NCBI GenBank assembly: GCA_041908445.1
Contig: JAYRFK010000060.1
Coordinates: 1-64,000, forward strand
Direction: 5' to 3'
From: JAEUJM01 sp041908445
GTDB lineage: Bacteria; Actinomycetota; Acidimicrobiia; Acidimicrobiales; DATDAH01
Length of the DNA stretch: 64,000 nt
Shown here: one piece after another, positions 50,012 through 59,200 of the stretch
How positions within the stretch are numbered: the first letter of the stretch is position 1
How the letters are laid out: every line of letters begins with the position of its first letter
Program-made: the position numbers and the translations under genes
The notes under the pieces: model-generated
What the model was told of the DNA's origin: nothing
What the model saw: only the letters and a program-made list of their open reading frames with translations
Database searches by the model: none

Positions 50012-51069
50012 GACCCCTGGAGCTGGGTGGCCCGTTCGTCGGCCACCAGGGCGTCGACCACGTCGTCGAGCTCGCCCGCGAGGATCTTGTCGAGCTTGTA
50101 GAGCGTGAGCTCGATGCGGTGGTCGGTGACCCGGTTCTCCTTGAAGTTGTAGGTCCGGATCTTCTCGGAGCGCCCACCGCCACCGATCTGGCCGCGTCGC
50201 TGGTCGGAGGCCGCGGCCGCGGCCTCGTCCTGCTTGGCCTTGAGCAGCCGGGACCGCAGCACCTGCATGGCCTTGGCCCGGTTCTGGATCTGGCTCTTCT
50301 CGTCCTGCATGGCCACCACCACGCCCGTGGGCTTGTGGGTGATGCGGACGGCGGAGTCGGTGGTGTTGACCGACTGCCCGCCGGGGCCGGACGACCGGTA
50401 GACGTCGATCTGGAGGTCGTTCGGGTCGATCTCGATGTCGACCTCCTCGGCCTCGGGCAGCACCGTCACGGTCGCCGACGAGGTGTGGATGCGGCCCTGG
50501 CTCTCGGTGACCGGCACCCGCTGCACCCGGTGCGGGCCGCCCTCGTGCTTCAGGCGGCTCCACACGCCCTCGCCGCTGAACAGCAGCGTGATGTCCGAGA
50601 AGCCGCCCATGTCGGACGGCTGGCTGGCGAGCACCTCGCACTTCCAGCCCATGCGCCCGGCGTAGGCCTGGTACATCTCGGCGAGGTCACGGGCGAAGAG
50701 GTTGGCCTCCTCGCCACCCTCGGCGCCGCGGATCTCGACGATCACGTTCTTGTCGTCGTTGGGGTCCTTCGGGAGCAGCAGCGTCTTGAGCTCGTCCTCG
50801 AGTCGGGCGATGGCGGCCTCGTTGTCGTCGACCTCGGCCCGCATGATCTCGCGGTCGTCGCCGGACGCCTCGGAGAACATCTCGCGGGCGGTCTGGAGGT
50901 CGTCGGTGGCCTGGCGGAGCTGCCGGGACCGCACCACGATCTCCTCGAGCTCCTTGTAGCGCCGGGCGGTGTCGGCGTAGCGGCGCTGGTCGGCGATGAC
51001 GGCGGGGTCGGCGAGGCGCGCTTCGACGTCCTCGTACTCCCGCTCCAGGTCGCCGAGCCGCTCCAGCAT
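50008..51069 (-). CDS. prfA: Peptide chain release factor 1
   Basis: Recognises UAA and UAG stop codons and releases the peptide on the ribosome. 353 residues. The catalytic GGQ is in RSSGPGGQSVNTTDSAVR, with the MQDEKSQIQNRAKAM stretch following; the N-terminal helices (LGDLEREYEDVEARLADP) are standard. ATG 51069 is preceded directly by an in-frame GTG (51072); either could be used. The start lies only a few bases after the stop of the upstream hypothetical gene. Confidence 0.96.
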   Translation of the reverse strand: MLERLGDLEREYEDVEARLADPAVIADQRRYADTARRYKELEEIVVRSRQLRQATDDLQTAREMFSEASGDDREIMRAEVDDNEAAIARLEDELKTLLLPKDPNDDKNVIVEIRGAEGGEEANLFARDLAEMYQAYAGRMGWKCEVLASQPSDMGGFSDITLLFSGEGVWSRLKHEGGPHRVQRVPVTESQGRIHTSSATVTVLPEAEEVDIEIDPNDLQIDVYRSSGPGGQSVNTTDSAVRITHKPTGVVVAMQDEKSQIQNRAKAMQVLRSRLLKAKQDEAAAAASDQRRGQIGGGGRSEKIRTYNFKENRVTDHRIELTLYKLDKILAGELDDVVDALVADERATQLQGS

Positions 51070-51073
51070 CACG

Positions 51074-52099
51074 TCAGGCTACGGGAGTGACGTCGTCCCG
51101 CCAGTCCCCGGCCACGGCCACGATCTCGGCGGGCTCGACGAGGGCGGCGGCGAGCGCCCGGGTGACGGGGTGGTCGTCGCGCTCGGGCACGACGAGGACG
51201 AGGCGGGCGCCGGGGGCGCGCCACTGGCGGACGTCGGCGGCGGCGGGGACGAGGTCGAGGTCGATCCCCGCCGAGCACACGACCACGACGGGGGCGCCGT
51301 CGGTGGCCTCGCCGAGCGCCGGCGCGGGCGCGGCGTCCTTCACGTTGTCCCGGGCGATCGGCGGGTCGACGGGGCGCAGCGAGCGGGCGCCCACGAGCCC
51401 GGGCCGCTCGACCACGAGCGCCCGCAGCCAGCGCTCGGCCGCGAGCCGGTTGAGCGGGTGGGGGGGCGCACCGGGACGGCGCTGGGCGAGCACCGCGTCG
51501 ATGACCGCGGCCAGGGCGTCGGGCGTGGGCAGGTCGCCGTGGATCATGGCGAACGCCTCGCGGTCGTGGCGGCCGACCCCGACCTCGAGGCGGGGCGGGC
51601 CGTCGTCGGGGACCACGATGCGGGCGATCTCGAGGCCGAGGACCTCGCCGACGATCGCACCGTGCTCGACGACCACCTCGACGCCGCTCGCCTCGAGCAG
51701 GGCCACAAGGTCGTCGACCTCGGTGGGGCCGGGGCCCGGCTCGGGGTACGGGGTGGCGGCGGCCGGCTCGACGGCCCGGCCCCGCACGCGCCAGACCTCG
51801 GGGGCGCCCGTGAACGCAGGCGCCCGCCGGGCCACCACGCCGGCGGCCTCGTCGTCCACCAGCACGTGCAGCGCCGCGACCCCCTGGGCGCGTGCCCACG
51901 CCAGTGCGGGCCCGAGCACGCGGTGGGGCTGCTCGTCGGCGAGCACCCAGGCGGTGGGACCGTCGTCGCCGGGCTGGACGAGGCCGGCGCCGCCGCCGAA
52001 CACCGCCGGTGTCCGCTCGGCCTCGCCCCAGTGGTCGCGGACGAGCGCGCCGAGCTTGGCGCCCAGCAGCGCGGCGCGGCGGTCGGGGTCGAGCGTCAT
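51074..52099 (-). CDS. Uncharacterised protein between rpmE and prfA
   Basis: I do not recognise this 341-residue protein. It looks real: third-position GC is high, the start ATG 52099 gives a sensible N-terminus (MTLDPDRRAALLGAKLGAL) and it is packed between rpmE and prfA. It is cytoplasmic, without membrane helices, cysteine clusters or nucleotide motifs. The first half alternates strand and helix (TAWVLADEQPHRVLGPAL, ALHVLVDDEAAGVVARRA), and the second carries HPLNRLAAERWLRALVVERP and a final mixed segment. Given its place it may assist translation, but that is only context. Prolines and alanines near residues 105-125 suggest a linker between two domains. Confidence 0.7.
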   Translation of the reverse strand: MTLDPDRRAALLGAKLGALVRDHWGEAERTPAVFGGGAGLVQPGDDGPTAWVLADEQPHRVLGPALAWARAQGVAALHVLVDDEAAGVVARRAPAFTGAPEVWRVRGRAVEPAAATPYPEPGPGPTEVDDLVALLEASGVEVVVEHGAIVGEVLGLEIARIVVPDDGPPRLEVGVGRHDREAFAMIHGDLPTPDALAAVIDAVLAQRRPGAPPHPLNRLAAERWLRALVVERPGLVGARSLRPVDPPIARDNVKDAAPAPALGEATDGAPVVVVCSAGIDLDLVPAAADVRQWRAPGARLVLVVPERDDHPVTRALAAALVEPAEIVAVAGDWRDDVTPVA

Positions 52100-52142
52100 G
52101 GTCGGTGTGCGGGGCCCCGGTCGGGCGCCCGCCGGGCGGGTG

Positions 52143-52352
52143 CTACTGGCCCTTGCGCTTGCCGTAGCGGCGCTCGAACCGGTCGATGCGGCCGCCGGAG
52201 TCCACCAGCTTCTGCTTGCCGGTGTAGAAGGGGTGGCACTCGCTGCACAGCTCGACGTGGAGGTCGGGCTCGGTGGAGCGGGTGGTGAACGTGTTGCCAC
52301 ACGAGCACTTCACGGTGGCGACCACGTAGTCGGGGTGGATGTCAGCCTTCAT
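52143..52352 (-). CDS. rpmE: 50S ribosomal protein L31, zinc-binding form
   Basis: 69-residue ribosomal protein bL31 of the C+ type. It has four cysteines (C16, C18, C36, C39) for zinc, HPFYTGKQKLVDSGGRIDRF and a basic end RRYGKRKGQ. C+ forms serve as a zinc store and are swapped for C- paralogues under zinc limitation. ATG 52352 has GAAGG seven bases upstream; a GTG just before it is in frame. It follows rho by 57 bases, a classical pairing. Confidence 0.95.
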   Translation of the reverse strand: MKADIHPDYVVATVKCSCGNTFTTRSTEPDLHVELCSECHPFYTGKQKLVDSGGRIDRFERRYGKRKGQ

Positions 52353-52409
52353 CACGTGCCTTCTTCACTGAGCGGGGTGGTCATCGTAGCGGGCGGGGCC
52401 TCGTGAGCC

Positions 52410-54170
52410 TCAGCCGCCGGGCGCGGCCTTGGCGATCTCGTCGAGGAACGCGTCGTTGGACTTGAACGTCTTCATGCGGTCGATCAGCAGCTCGAGGCCG
52501 GCGCCGTTGCCGCCGTCGAGGGCGTGCAGCACCCGCCGGAGCTTCCAGACCTGCTGGAGCTCCTTCTTCTCGAACAGCAGCTCCTCGTGCCGGGTGGACG
52601 AGGCCTCGACGTCGATGGCGGGGTAGATCCGGCGCTCGGCGAGGCGCCGGTCGAGCCGCAGCTCCATGTTCCCGGTGCCCTTGAACTCCTCGAAGATGAC
52701 CTCGTCCATCCGCGAGCCGGTGTCGATCAGCGCGGTGGCGAGGATGGTGAGCGAGCCACCCTCCTCGAGGTTGCGGGCGGCGCCGAAGAACTTCTTCGGC
52801 GGGTAGAGCGCCCCGGTGTCGATGCCGCCGGACATGACCCGGCCGGTGGCCGGCGCCGAGAGGTTGTAGGCCCGGGCCAGGCGGGTGATGCCGTCCAGCA
52901 CGACCACGACGTCCTTGCCGGACTCGACCAGGCGCTTGGCCCGCTCGATGGTGAGCTCGGCCACCTGGGTGTGCTCCTCGGTGGGCCGGTCGAAGGTGGA
53001 GGCCGCGACCTCGCCCTTCTTCACCCACCGGCGCATGTCGGTGACCTCCTCGGGCCGCTCGTCGACGAGCAGCACGATGAGCTCGACCTCGGGGTTGTTC
53101 ACCTCGATGGCCCGCACGATCTGCTTCATCACCGTGGTCTTGCCCGCCTTCGGGGGCGACACGATGAGGCCGCGGGTGCCCTTGCCGATGGGGGCGATGA
53201 GGTCGATGATCCGCGACGTCATGTTGTACGGGTCGGCGGACGACTCGAGGCGCAGCTTCTGGTCGGGGAACAGCGCGGTCAGCTCGTCGAAGCGGGGGCG
53301 CTGGCGGGCCTCGTCGGGGGCCACGCCGTTCACCGCGTCGATCTGAAGCAGCGCCGGGTTCTTCTCGTTGCGGTTCGCCGGGCGGCTCGTGCCCGTGACC
53401 CGGTCGCCCTTGCGCAGCGAGAACTGCCGCACCTGCTTCACCGAGACGTAGACGTCGTCCTTGCTGGCGAGGTAGCCGTGGAGGCGCAGGAAGCCGTAGC
53501 CCTCGTCGCGCAGGTCGAGCAGGCCCTCGACGGGGACGGGGTCGCCCTGCCATGGCTCGTCGCCCCCGGGGCGGTCGCCCCGACCGCGCCGGCGCCGGCG
53601 CCGGTTGCCGGACTCGGTCTCGTCGCCCTGGCCACCCTGGCCGCCGTCGCCACCGCCGGCGCGGTTGGCGTCGTCACCGCGGTCCTTGCCGCCGTCGCCC
53701 TGCCCCTGGCCTCCCTTCGCGCCGCCCTTGGCGGGCTTGGCGGCATTGGCCGAGGCCTCGGCGCCCTCGTCGTCGTCACCGTCACCGTGGTCGTCGTCCT
53801 CCGCAGCCCGGGCGGGGCGGGCGCGGCCCTTGCCGTTGGTGCTCGGCGCCGGCGCCTCGTCGGCGTGGTCGTCGCCACCCGCCGCATCGTGGGCACCCGC
53901 GGTCCCGCCATCGGCCGAGTCGCCACCGTCCGCGTCGCCGCTGCCGGTGTCGGCCGCCTCGACGGCCGCAGGCGCCTCGTCGGCGCCACCGTCCGCCGGG
54001 CCCCCGGCGGGCTCGGTGACCCCGGCCAGCTCGAGGATCAGGTCGATGATCTCGCCCTTGCGCGCCCGTGACCCGGGCTTGCCCCCCATCGCCTCGGCGA
54101 TGGTCTGGAGCTCGTCGCGGTCCTTGCGCTCGAGCGCCGCTCGCTCGAGGTCCGTGGACTCCACGCTCAT
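52410..54170 (-). CDS. rho: Transcription termination factor Rho with actinobacterial insert
   Basis: Hexameric RNA-dependent ATPase that ends untranslated transcripts. 586 residues. The N-terminal Rho_N helices (5-50, KGEIIDLILELAG) are followed by a 150-residue low-complexity insert rich in Gly, Asp, Ala and Arg (about 55-205, ending RRRRRRGRGDRPGG), the cold-shock RNA-binding domain (GYGFLRLHGYLASKDDVYV, 224-243), and the ATPase with P-loop SPPKAGKTT at 338-346, LLVDERPEEVTDM and the R-loop region. Large inserts of this kind are typical of actinobacterial Rho and add RNA binding. ATG 54170 with GAAGGA close upstream. The leader may be about 170 bases long. Confidence 0.96.
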   Translation of the reverse strand: MSVESTDLERAALERKDRDELQTIAEAMGGKPGSRARKGEIIDLILELAGVTEPAGGPADGGADEAPAAVEAADTGSGDADGGDSADGGTAGAHDAAGGDDHADEAPAPSTNGKGRARPARAAEDDDHGDGDDDEGAEASANAAKPAKGGAKGGQGQGDGGKDRGDDANRAGGGDGGQGGQGDETESGNRRRRRRGRGDRPGGDEPWQGDPVPVEGLLDLRDEGYGFLRLHGYLASKDDVYVSVKQVRQFSLRKGDRVTGTSRPANRNEKNPALLQIDAVNGVAPDEARQRPRFDELTALFPDQKLRLESSADPYNMTSRIIDLIAPIGKGTRGLIVSPPKAGKTTVMKQIVRAIEVNNPEVELIVLLVDERPEEVTDMRRWVKKGEVAASTFDRPTEEHTQVAELTIERAKRLVESGKDVVVVLDGITRLARAYNLSAPATGRVMSGGIDTGALYPPKKFFGAARNLEEGGSLTILATALIDTGSRMDEVIFEEFKGTGNMELRLDRRLAERRIYPAIDVEASSTRHEELLFEKKELQQVWKLRRVLHALDGGNGAGLELLIDRMKTFKSNDAFLDEIAKAAPGG

Positions 54171-54347
54171 GGTTCCTTCTTTCACGCATCGGGGCCGACG
54201 CGGGCGACACGAGCCGCACGGTCCGGCAAGGGGGAGATCGCCGAGCGGGAGACCGCCACCGCGACCGCCGTGCGGCGACACGCCCGGGCCTCGGGAGGAG
54301 AGGTCGGCACCGGGTGGTGGAACGGGTCCGTCATCGACGGCCCGACC

Positions 54348-54353
54348 ACGATA
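54348..54353 (-). promoter_or_regulatory. Possible extended -10 of the rho promoter
   Basis: On the minus strand TGG followed by TATCGT fits an extended -10 (TGN plus TANNNT). It would give a rho leader of about 170 bases; long leaders are common for autoregulated rho genes. No -35 is visible. Confidence 0.3.
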
Positions 54354-54409
54354 CCAGTTGTCCCTCCCGGGGCCAGATGGCGCCCGACCGCAGGCGTCCG
54401 GCCCGAAAT

Positions 54410-54430
54410 GGGCGGGCACGCGCCCCGCCC
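54410..54430. other. GC hairpin in the rho/ABC divergent region
   Basis: GGGCGGG and CCCGCCC form a perfect seven-base stem with a seven-base loop. It lies 20 bases before the GTG of the ABC ATPase gene and upstream of the possible rho promoter. The 279-base region 54171-54449 otherwise shows no clear coding content. Confidence 0.35.
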
Positions 54431-54449
54431 GGCCGCGAGACTCGGTCCC

Positions 54450-55259
54450 GTGGGGGAACGCACGGACGCTCCGGTGCTGGAGGCACGCGGCCTCGTGAAG
54501 GTCTACAAGCGCGTCCGTGCGGTCGACGGGGTCAGCCTCGTCGTCGCCCCGGGCGAGCGCCTCGGGCTGCTCGGCCCGAACGGCGCCGGCAAGACCACCA
54601 CGCTGCTCATGCTGCTGGGCGCGATCACGCCCGACGAGGGCACCGTCACGATCGCCGGCCACCGCCTGCCCCGCCATCGCAGCCGGGCCATGCAGCACGT
54701 CGGCTTCGCGGCCGGCTACCTGCCCCTGCCCGACCGCCTGCGGGTGCGCGAGGTGCTCGGGATCTTCGGCCGCCTCTACGGGCTCGACGACCCGTTCCCC
54801 GCGGCCGACGCCGCCCTCGACCGCTTCGGCGTCCGTCACCTCGCCGGCGCCATGTGCATGGAGCTCTCCTCGGGCCAGCGCACGATCGTCGGCATCGCCA
54901 AGGCGATCATGCACCACCCCCAGCTCCTCGTCCTCGACGAGCCCACCGCGTCGCTCGACCCCGACGTGGCCCTTCGGGTGCGCACCGGCCTGCAGAGCCT
55001 GAGCGACGACGAGGGCATCGCCCTGCTCGTCACCAGCCACAACATGGTCGAGGTGGAGGAGCTCTGCGAGCGGGTCGTGTTCGTCCAGGGCGGCCGCGTC
55101 GTCGCGGACGGCACCCCCGCCGAGATCGCCGGCGACGGCTCGCTGGAGGAGTTCTTCCTCGCCCTCGCCCGCAACGACGAGCTCGACAGCATCGGCACGT
55201 ACCGGGGCGCCGGCGGCCACGTCGCCCCCCACGACGACGAAGGCTCGGCCCGCGCATGA
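54450..55259 (+). CDS. ABC transporter ATP-binding protein
   Basis: 269-residue ATPase of an ABC-2 type exporter. Walker A GPNGAGKTT (about 42-50), a Q-loop-like FAAGYLPLPDRLRV in which the glutamine is not obvious, signature LSSGQ, Walker B LLVLDEPTASLDPD and H-loop LVTSHN are all visible. The C-terminus has the DGTPAEIAGDGSLEEFFL segment found in drug and polysaccharide exporters. The frame opens earlier (54270), but GTG 54450 gives the normal N-terminus for the family (VLEARGLVKVYKRVRAVDGVSL). Its stop overlaps the permease start (ATGA). Confidence 0.88.
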   Translation: MGERTDAPVLEARGLVKVYKRVRAVDGVSLVVAPGERLGLLGPNGAGKTTTLLMLLGAITPDEGTVTIAGHRLPRHRSRAMQHVGFAAGYLPLPDRLRVREVLGIFGRLYGLDDPFPAADAALDRFGVRHLAGAMCMELSSGQRTIVGIAKAIMHHPQLLVLDEPTASLDPDVALRVRTGLQSLSDDEGIALLVTSHNMVEVEELCERVVFVQGGRVVADGTPAEIAGDGSLEEFFLALARNDELDSIGTYRGAGGHVAPHDDEGSARA

Positions 55260-56092
55260 GCGCCCCCACCGACGACCGCCTCGGGCTCGCCGGGATCCAT
55301 CCCCGCCGGTGGACCCGGATCAAGGCCATCGCGATCCGCCACGCGTACGTGCTGCGCCGCAGCCCCCACCGATCGTTCGACGTGTTCGTCTGGCCGGTCG
55401 TCGACGTCCTGCTGTGGGGATCGCTCGGCGTGTTCGTCACCCGCCAGGGCCAGGCCGGTCAGGCCGGCGCCGAGTACCTGCTGGCCGGGATCCTGCTCTT
55501 CCACGTGCTGTACCAGAGCCAGATCGCGCTCTCGACCGGCTTCCTCGAGGAGGTCTGGTCGCGCAACCTCCTCAACTTCATGACGACGCCCTGCAACGAG
55601 TGGGAGTACGCCGCCGGCGTGGCCCTGTTCGGCCTGGCCAAGGTGGCCACCGGCCTGGCCGTGGTGTTCCTCGCCGCCTTCGGCTTCTACGCGTTCTCGA
55701 TCTTCGACGTGGGCTGGGCGCTGATCCCGATCGGCAGCGTGCTGCTCATCGCCGGCTGGTCGATCTCGCTGTTCGTCATCGGCCTGGTCCTGCGCTTCGG
55801 CCAGAGCGCCGAGGTCATGGCCTGGGGGATCCTCTTCGTCGTGATGCCGCTGTCGGGCATCTTCTACCCGGTCGACGCGCTGCCGGCGATCCTCCAGCCG
55901 ATCTCGGTGGTGCTGCCCACGACCCACGCGTTCGCCGCGGTGCGCACCGTGCTCGACGGCGACCCGATGCCGTGGGACCAGCTCGCCATCGCCGCGGCCG
56001 GCTGCGTCGGTGTCGCCCTCGTCGGCCTCTGGTTCGTCACCCACATGCTGAAGACCTTCCGCCAGCGCGGCTACATCACCCGCTTCAGCTGA
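55256..56092 (+). CDS. ABC-2 type transporter permease
   Basis: 278-residue membrane partner of the ATPase, with six hydrophobic segments (first near VFVWPVVDVLLWGSLGVFV, last near VGVALVGLWFVTHML) and the ABC-2 signature region VVMPLSGIFYPVDALPAILQPISVVLPTTHAF, which is typical of drug or lipid exporters and of NodJ/DrrB-like proteins. The ATG overlaps the ATPase stop. The exported substrate cannot be inferred; the next gene encodes a secreted protein with its own signal peptide and need not be related. Confidence 0.87.
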   Translation: MSAPTDDRLGLAGIHPRRWTRIKAIAIRHAYVLRRSPHRSFDVFVWPVVDVLLWGSLGVFVTRQGQAGQAGAEYLLAGILLFHVLYQSQIALSTGFLEEVWSRNLLNFMTTPCNEWEYAAGVALFGLAKVATGLAVVFLAAFGFYAFSIFDVGWALIPIGSVLLIAGWSISLFVIGLVLRFGQSAEVMAWGILFVVMPLSGIFYPVDALPAILQPISVVLPTTHAFAAVRTVLDGDPMPWDQLAIAAAGCVGVALVGLWFVTHMLKTFRQRGYITRFS

Positions 56093-56298
56093 CGCCCTCG
56101 CGGCGCGGCGACACGGGATCGGTGACCGAGCCTCGGCGCAGGGTCGCAGCAGCGCGGCCACGTCTCGGCACGGTTCGGGCAGCCGCGGCTGGGGCGGAGG
56201 GCCCGCGGTCGGCGCCGCCGCATAGGTATGTGACCGAGATCACCGTCGGCGGGTGACCTTCGGCCCTGCGCGGTCGAGACACGCGGCGCGAGGGTCGG

Positions 56299-59200
56299 GT
56301 GAAGAGAACGGAACGGGCGGTGATCGCGATGCTGCGACGACTCGTGGGTATGACGCTGGTGGCGGTGCTGGTCGGAGCGCTCCTGGTGGTGATGCCCGTG
56401 GCGGCGCAGGCGGCCCCTGCGGCCCCCCTCCCCCCGGTGTTCTCCCTCACGTGGGGCAGCTACGGGACCGGTGACGGGCAATTCAACGAGCAGCGCGGCG
56501 TCGCGACCGACAGCGCCGGGAGCGTCTACGTCACCGACTACTGGAACCACCGGGTCCAGAAGTTCTCGTCCTCCGGCACGTACCTCACCCAGTGGGGCGG
56601 CTACGGCAGTGGGCCCGGCCAGTTCAACCAGCCCTTCGGGGTGGCGACCGACAGCGCCGACAACGTCTATGTCGTCGACCAGTACAACAGCCGCGTCCAG
56701 AAGTTCTCCGCCGACGGCACCTACCTCACCGAGTGGGGAACCCAGGGCTTCGGTCCCGGCGAGTTCTACTGGCCCTCGGCGGTGGCGACCGACGCCGCCG
56801 ACAACATCTACGTCGTGGATCTCTACAACAACCGGGTCGAGAAGTTCACCTCGGATGGCACCTTCCTGACCCAGTGGGGCACCTACGGCTCCGAGAATGG
56901 CCAGTTCTTCCACCCCGAGGCGGTGGCGATCGACGGCGCCGGGAACGTCTACGTCACCGACACCTACAACCGGGTCCAGAAGTTCACCGGTGACGGCACC
57001 TACCTCACCCAGTGGGGCACCTACGGCTCCGGCGACGGCCAGTTCGACGACGCGGTCGGGGTGGCGACCGACAGCGCCGGCCACGTCTACGTCGCCGACA
57101 AGGAGAACAACCGCATCCAGGAGTTCACCGGCGACGGCACCTACCTCACCCAGTGGGGCACCTACGGCTCCGGCAACGGCCAGTTCTCCAACGAGTGGGG
57201 GCTGACGGTCGACGCCGCCGGCAACGTGTACGTCATCGACTCCGGCAATTCCAGGGTGCAGAAGTTCGTGCTGGCGGCGCCGGCGGTGTCGGTGGCGAAG
57301 TCGGCCGACGAGACGTCGGTGTCGGTGGGTGACACCATCCACCTGCACGTGGTGATCGAGAACACCGGAAACGTGCCGCTCACCGGGATCACCGTCGCCG
57401 ACCCGGACGCCACCGGGTGCGCGGGTCCGGTGGCGGACCTCGCGGTGGGTGCTTCGCGCACCGTCGACTGCACTCACACCGCGCTCGCGGGCGACGTCCC
57501 CACCTACCGCAACACGGCCAGCGTGGAAACCGACCAGACCGGGCCGACCGACTCGAACACCCTCGAGGTCGCCGTCCTGGACACGACCGACCCGACGGTC
57601 GACCTGCGCACCCCCGCCGCCGACCAGGCCTTCACCCTCGGCGCCGCCGCCACCGCCGACTACAGCTGCGACGACACCGGCGGCTCCGGGCTCGACACCT
57701 GCACCGGCACCATCGCCGACGGCGACCCCATCGACACCACCGCCCTCGGCACCTACACCTTCACCGTCACCGCCACCGACCACGCCGGCAACGAAACCAC
57801 CGTCACCCACACCTACCGCGTCGTCGGCCTCCCCGCCCACAACGGCCGCATCGCCTTCGTGTCGAACCGGGACGGCGACGACGAGATCTTCACCATGAAC
57901 GTGGACGGCTCGGGCCAGACCCAGCTCACCCACAACACGGTCAGCGACAACGACCCGGCCTGGTCCCCCGACGGCACCCGCATCGCGTTCACCAGCACCC
58001 GCGACGGCAACCCCGAGATCTACGCCATGAACGCCGACGGCACCGGCGTCGCCCGCCTCACCACCGATCCCGAGGTCGACCGGCACGCGGCGTGGTCGCC
58101 CGACGGCACGCGCATCGCGTTCTCGAGCCGCCGCGACGGCAACTGCGCCGGCAGCCCCGTCTCGTGCGACGAGATCTACGTGATGGATGCGGACGGCACG
58201 GGTCAGACGCGGCTCACCACCGCCTACAACTACGACAACTCGCCGGCCTGGTCGCCAGACGGCGCGCACATCGCCTTCACGGCAGCACGCGACGACAACG
58301 CCGAGATCTACGTGATGAACGCGGACGGCACCGGGCAGGCCCGCCTCACCAGCGAGCCCGCCAACGACCTGCAGCCCGCCTGGTCCCCCGACGGCACCCG
58401 CATCGCCTTCACCAGCGCACGCGACGGCAACGAGGAGATCTGGACCATGGGCGCGGACGGGAGCGCGGCCGTCCAGCTCACCGACTCCCCGACCAACAAC
58501 GGCGGCCCCGCGTGGTCACCGGACGGCCGGTTCATCGCCTTCGACACGAACCGCGGGCCCGCCCCCTTCGAGGTCTACCGGATGAACGCCGACGGCTCCG
58601 CGGAGACGAACCTCACCGTCACCATCGGACGAGACGACTACGCGCCCGACTGGCAGCCCGTCCGCGACGCCGAGGGCCCGACCATCACGATCACCACCCC
58701 CGCCGACGGCGACACCTACCTCCGAGGCGCCTCGGTGACCGCGGACTACGCCTGCTCGGACACCCCGGCCGGCGTCGTCGAGTGCACCGGGACGCTCGAC
58801 GGCGGGGCCATCGCCGACGGCGACCCGCTGGACACCACCACGCTCGGCGAGCACACCTTCACGGTCACGGCCACGGACAACGCCGGCAACACCGCCGCAC
58901 GCACCCACCACTTCACGGTGGTGCGGGCGGGCGAGCTCGCCGGGACGGTCACCGAGACGGGCACCGGCACCCCGCTCGAGGGCACCTGGGTGATCGTGCT
59001 GCAGGCGGCGGACTACGGCCTGGTGGGTGGCGCCGAGACCGCCGCGGACGGGACCTGGTCGCTGCGGGTCGACCCCGGCGACTACCACCTCGAGTTCGTC
59101 GATCCGGCCCTGTCGCATGTGATCGAGTGGTACGACGGCCACGGCTACCGGGACCTCGCGCAGGCCGACACGGCCAGTGCCACCGCGGGCGCCACCACGA

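Noticed and set aside
54171..55232. Long upstream extension of the rho frame
   Set aside because: It is antisense to the ABC ATPase gene and lacks any domain; rho begins normally at ATG 54170.
56093..56298. Small gene or RNA before the propeller protein
   Set aside because: No open frame with coding character and no clear stable fold apart from general GC richness; probably only the promoter region.
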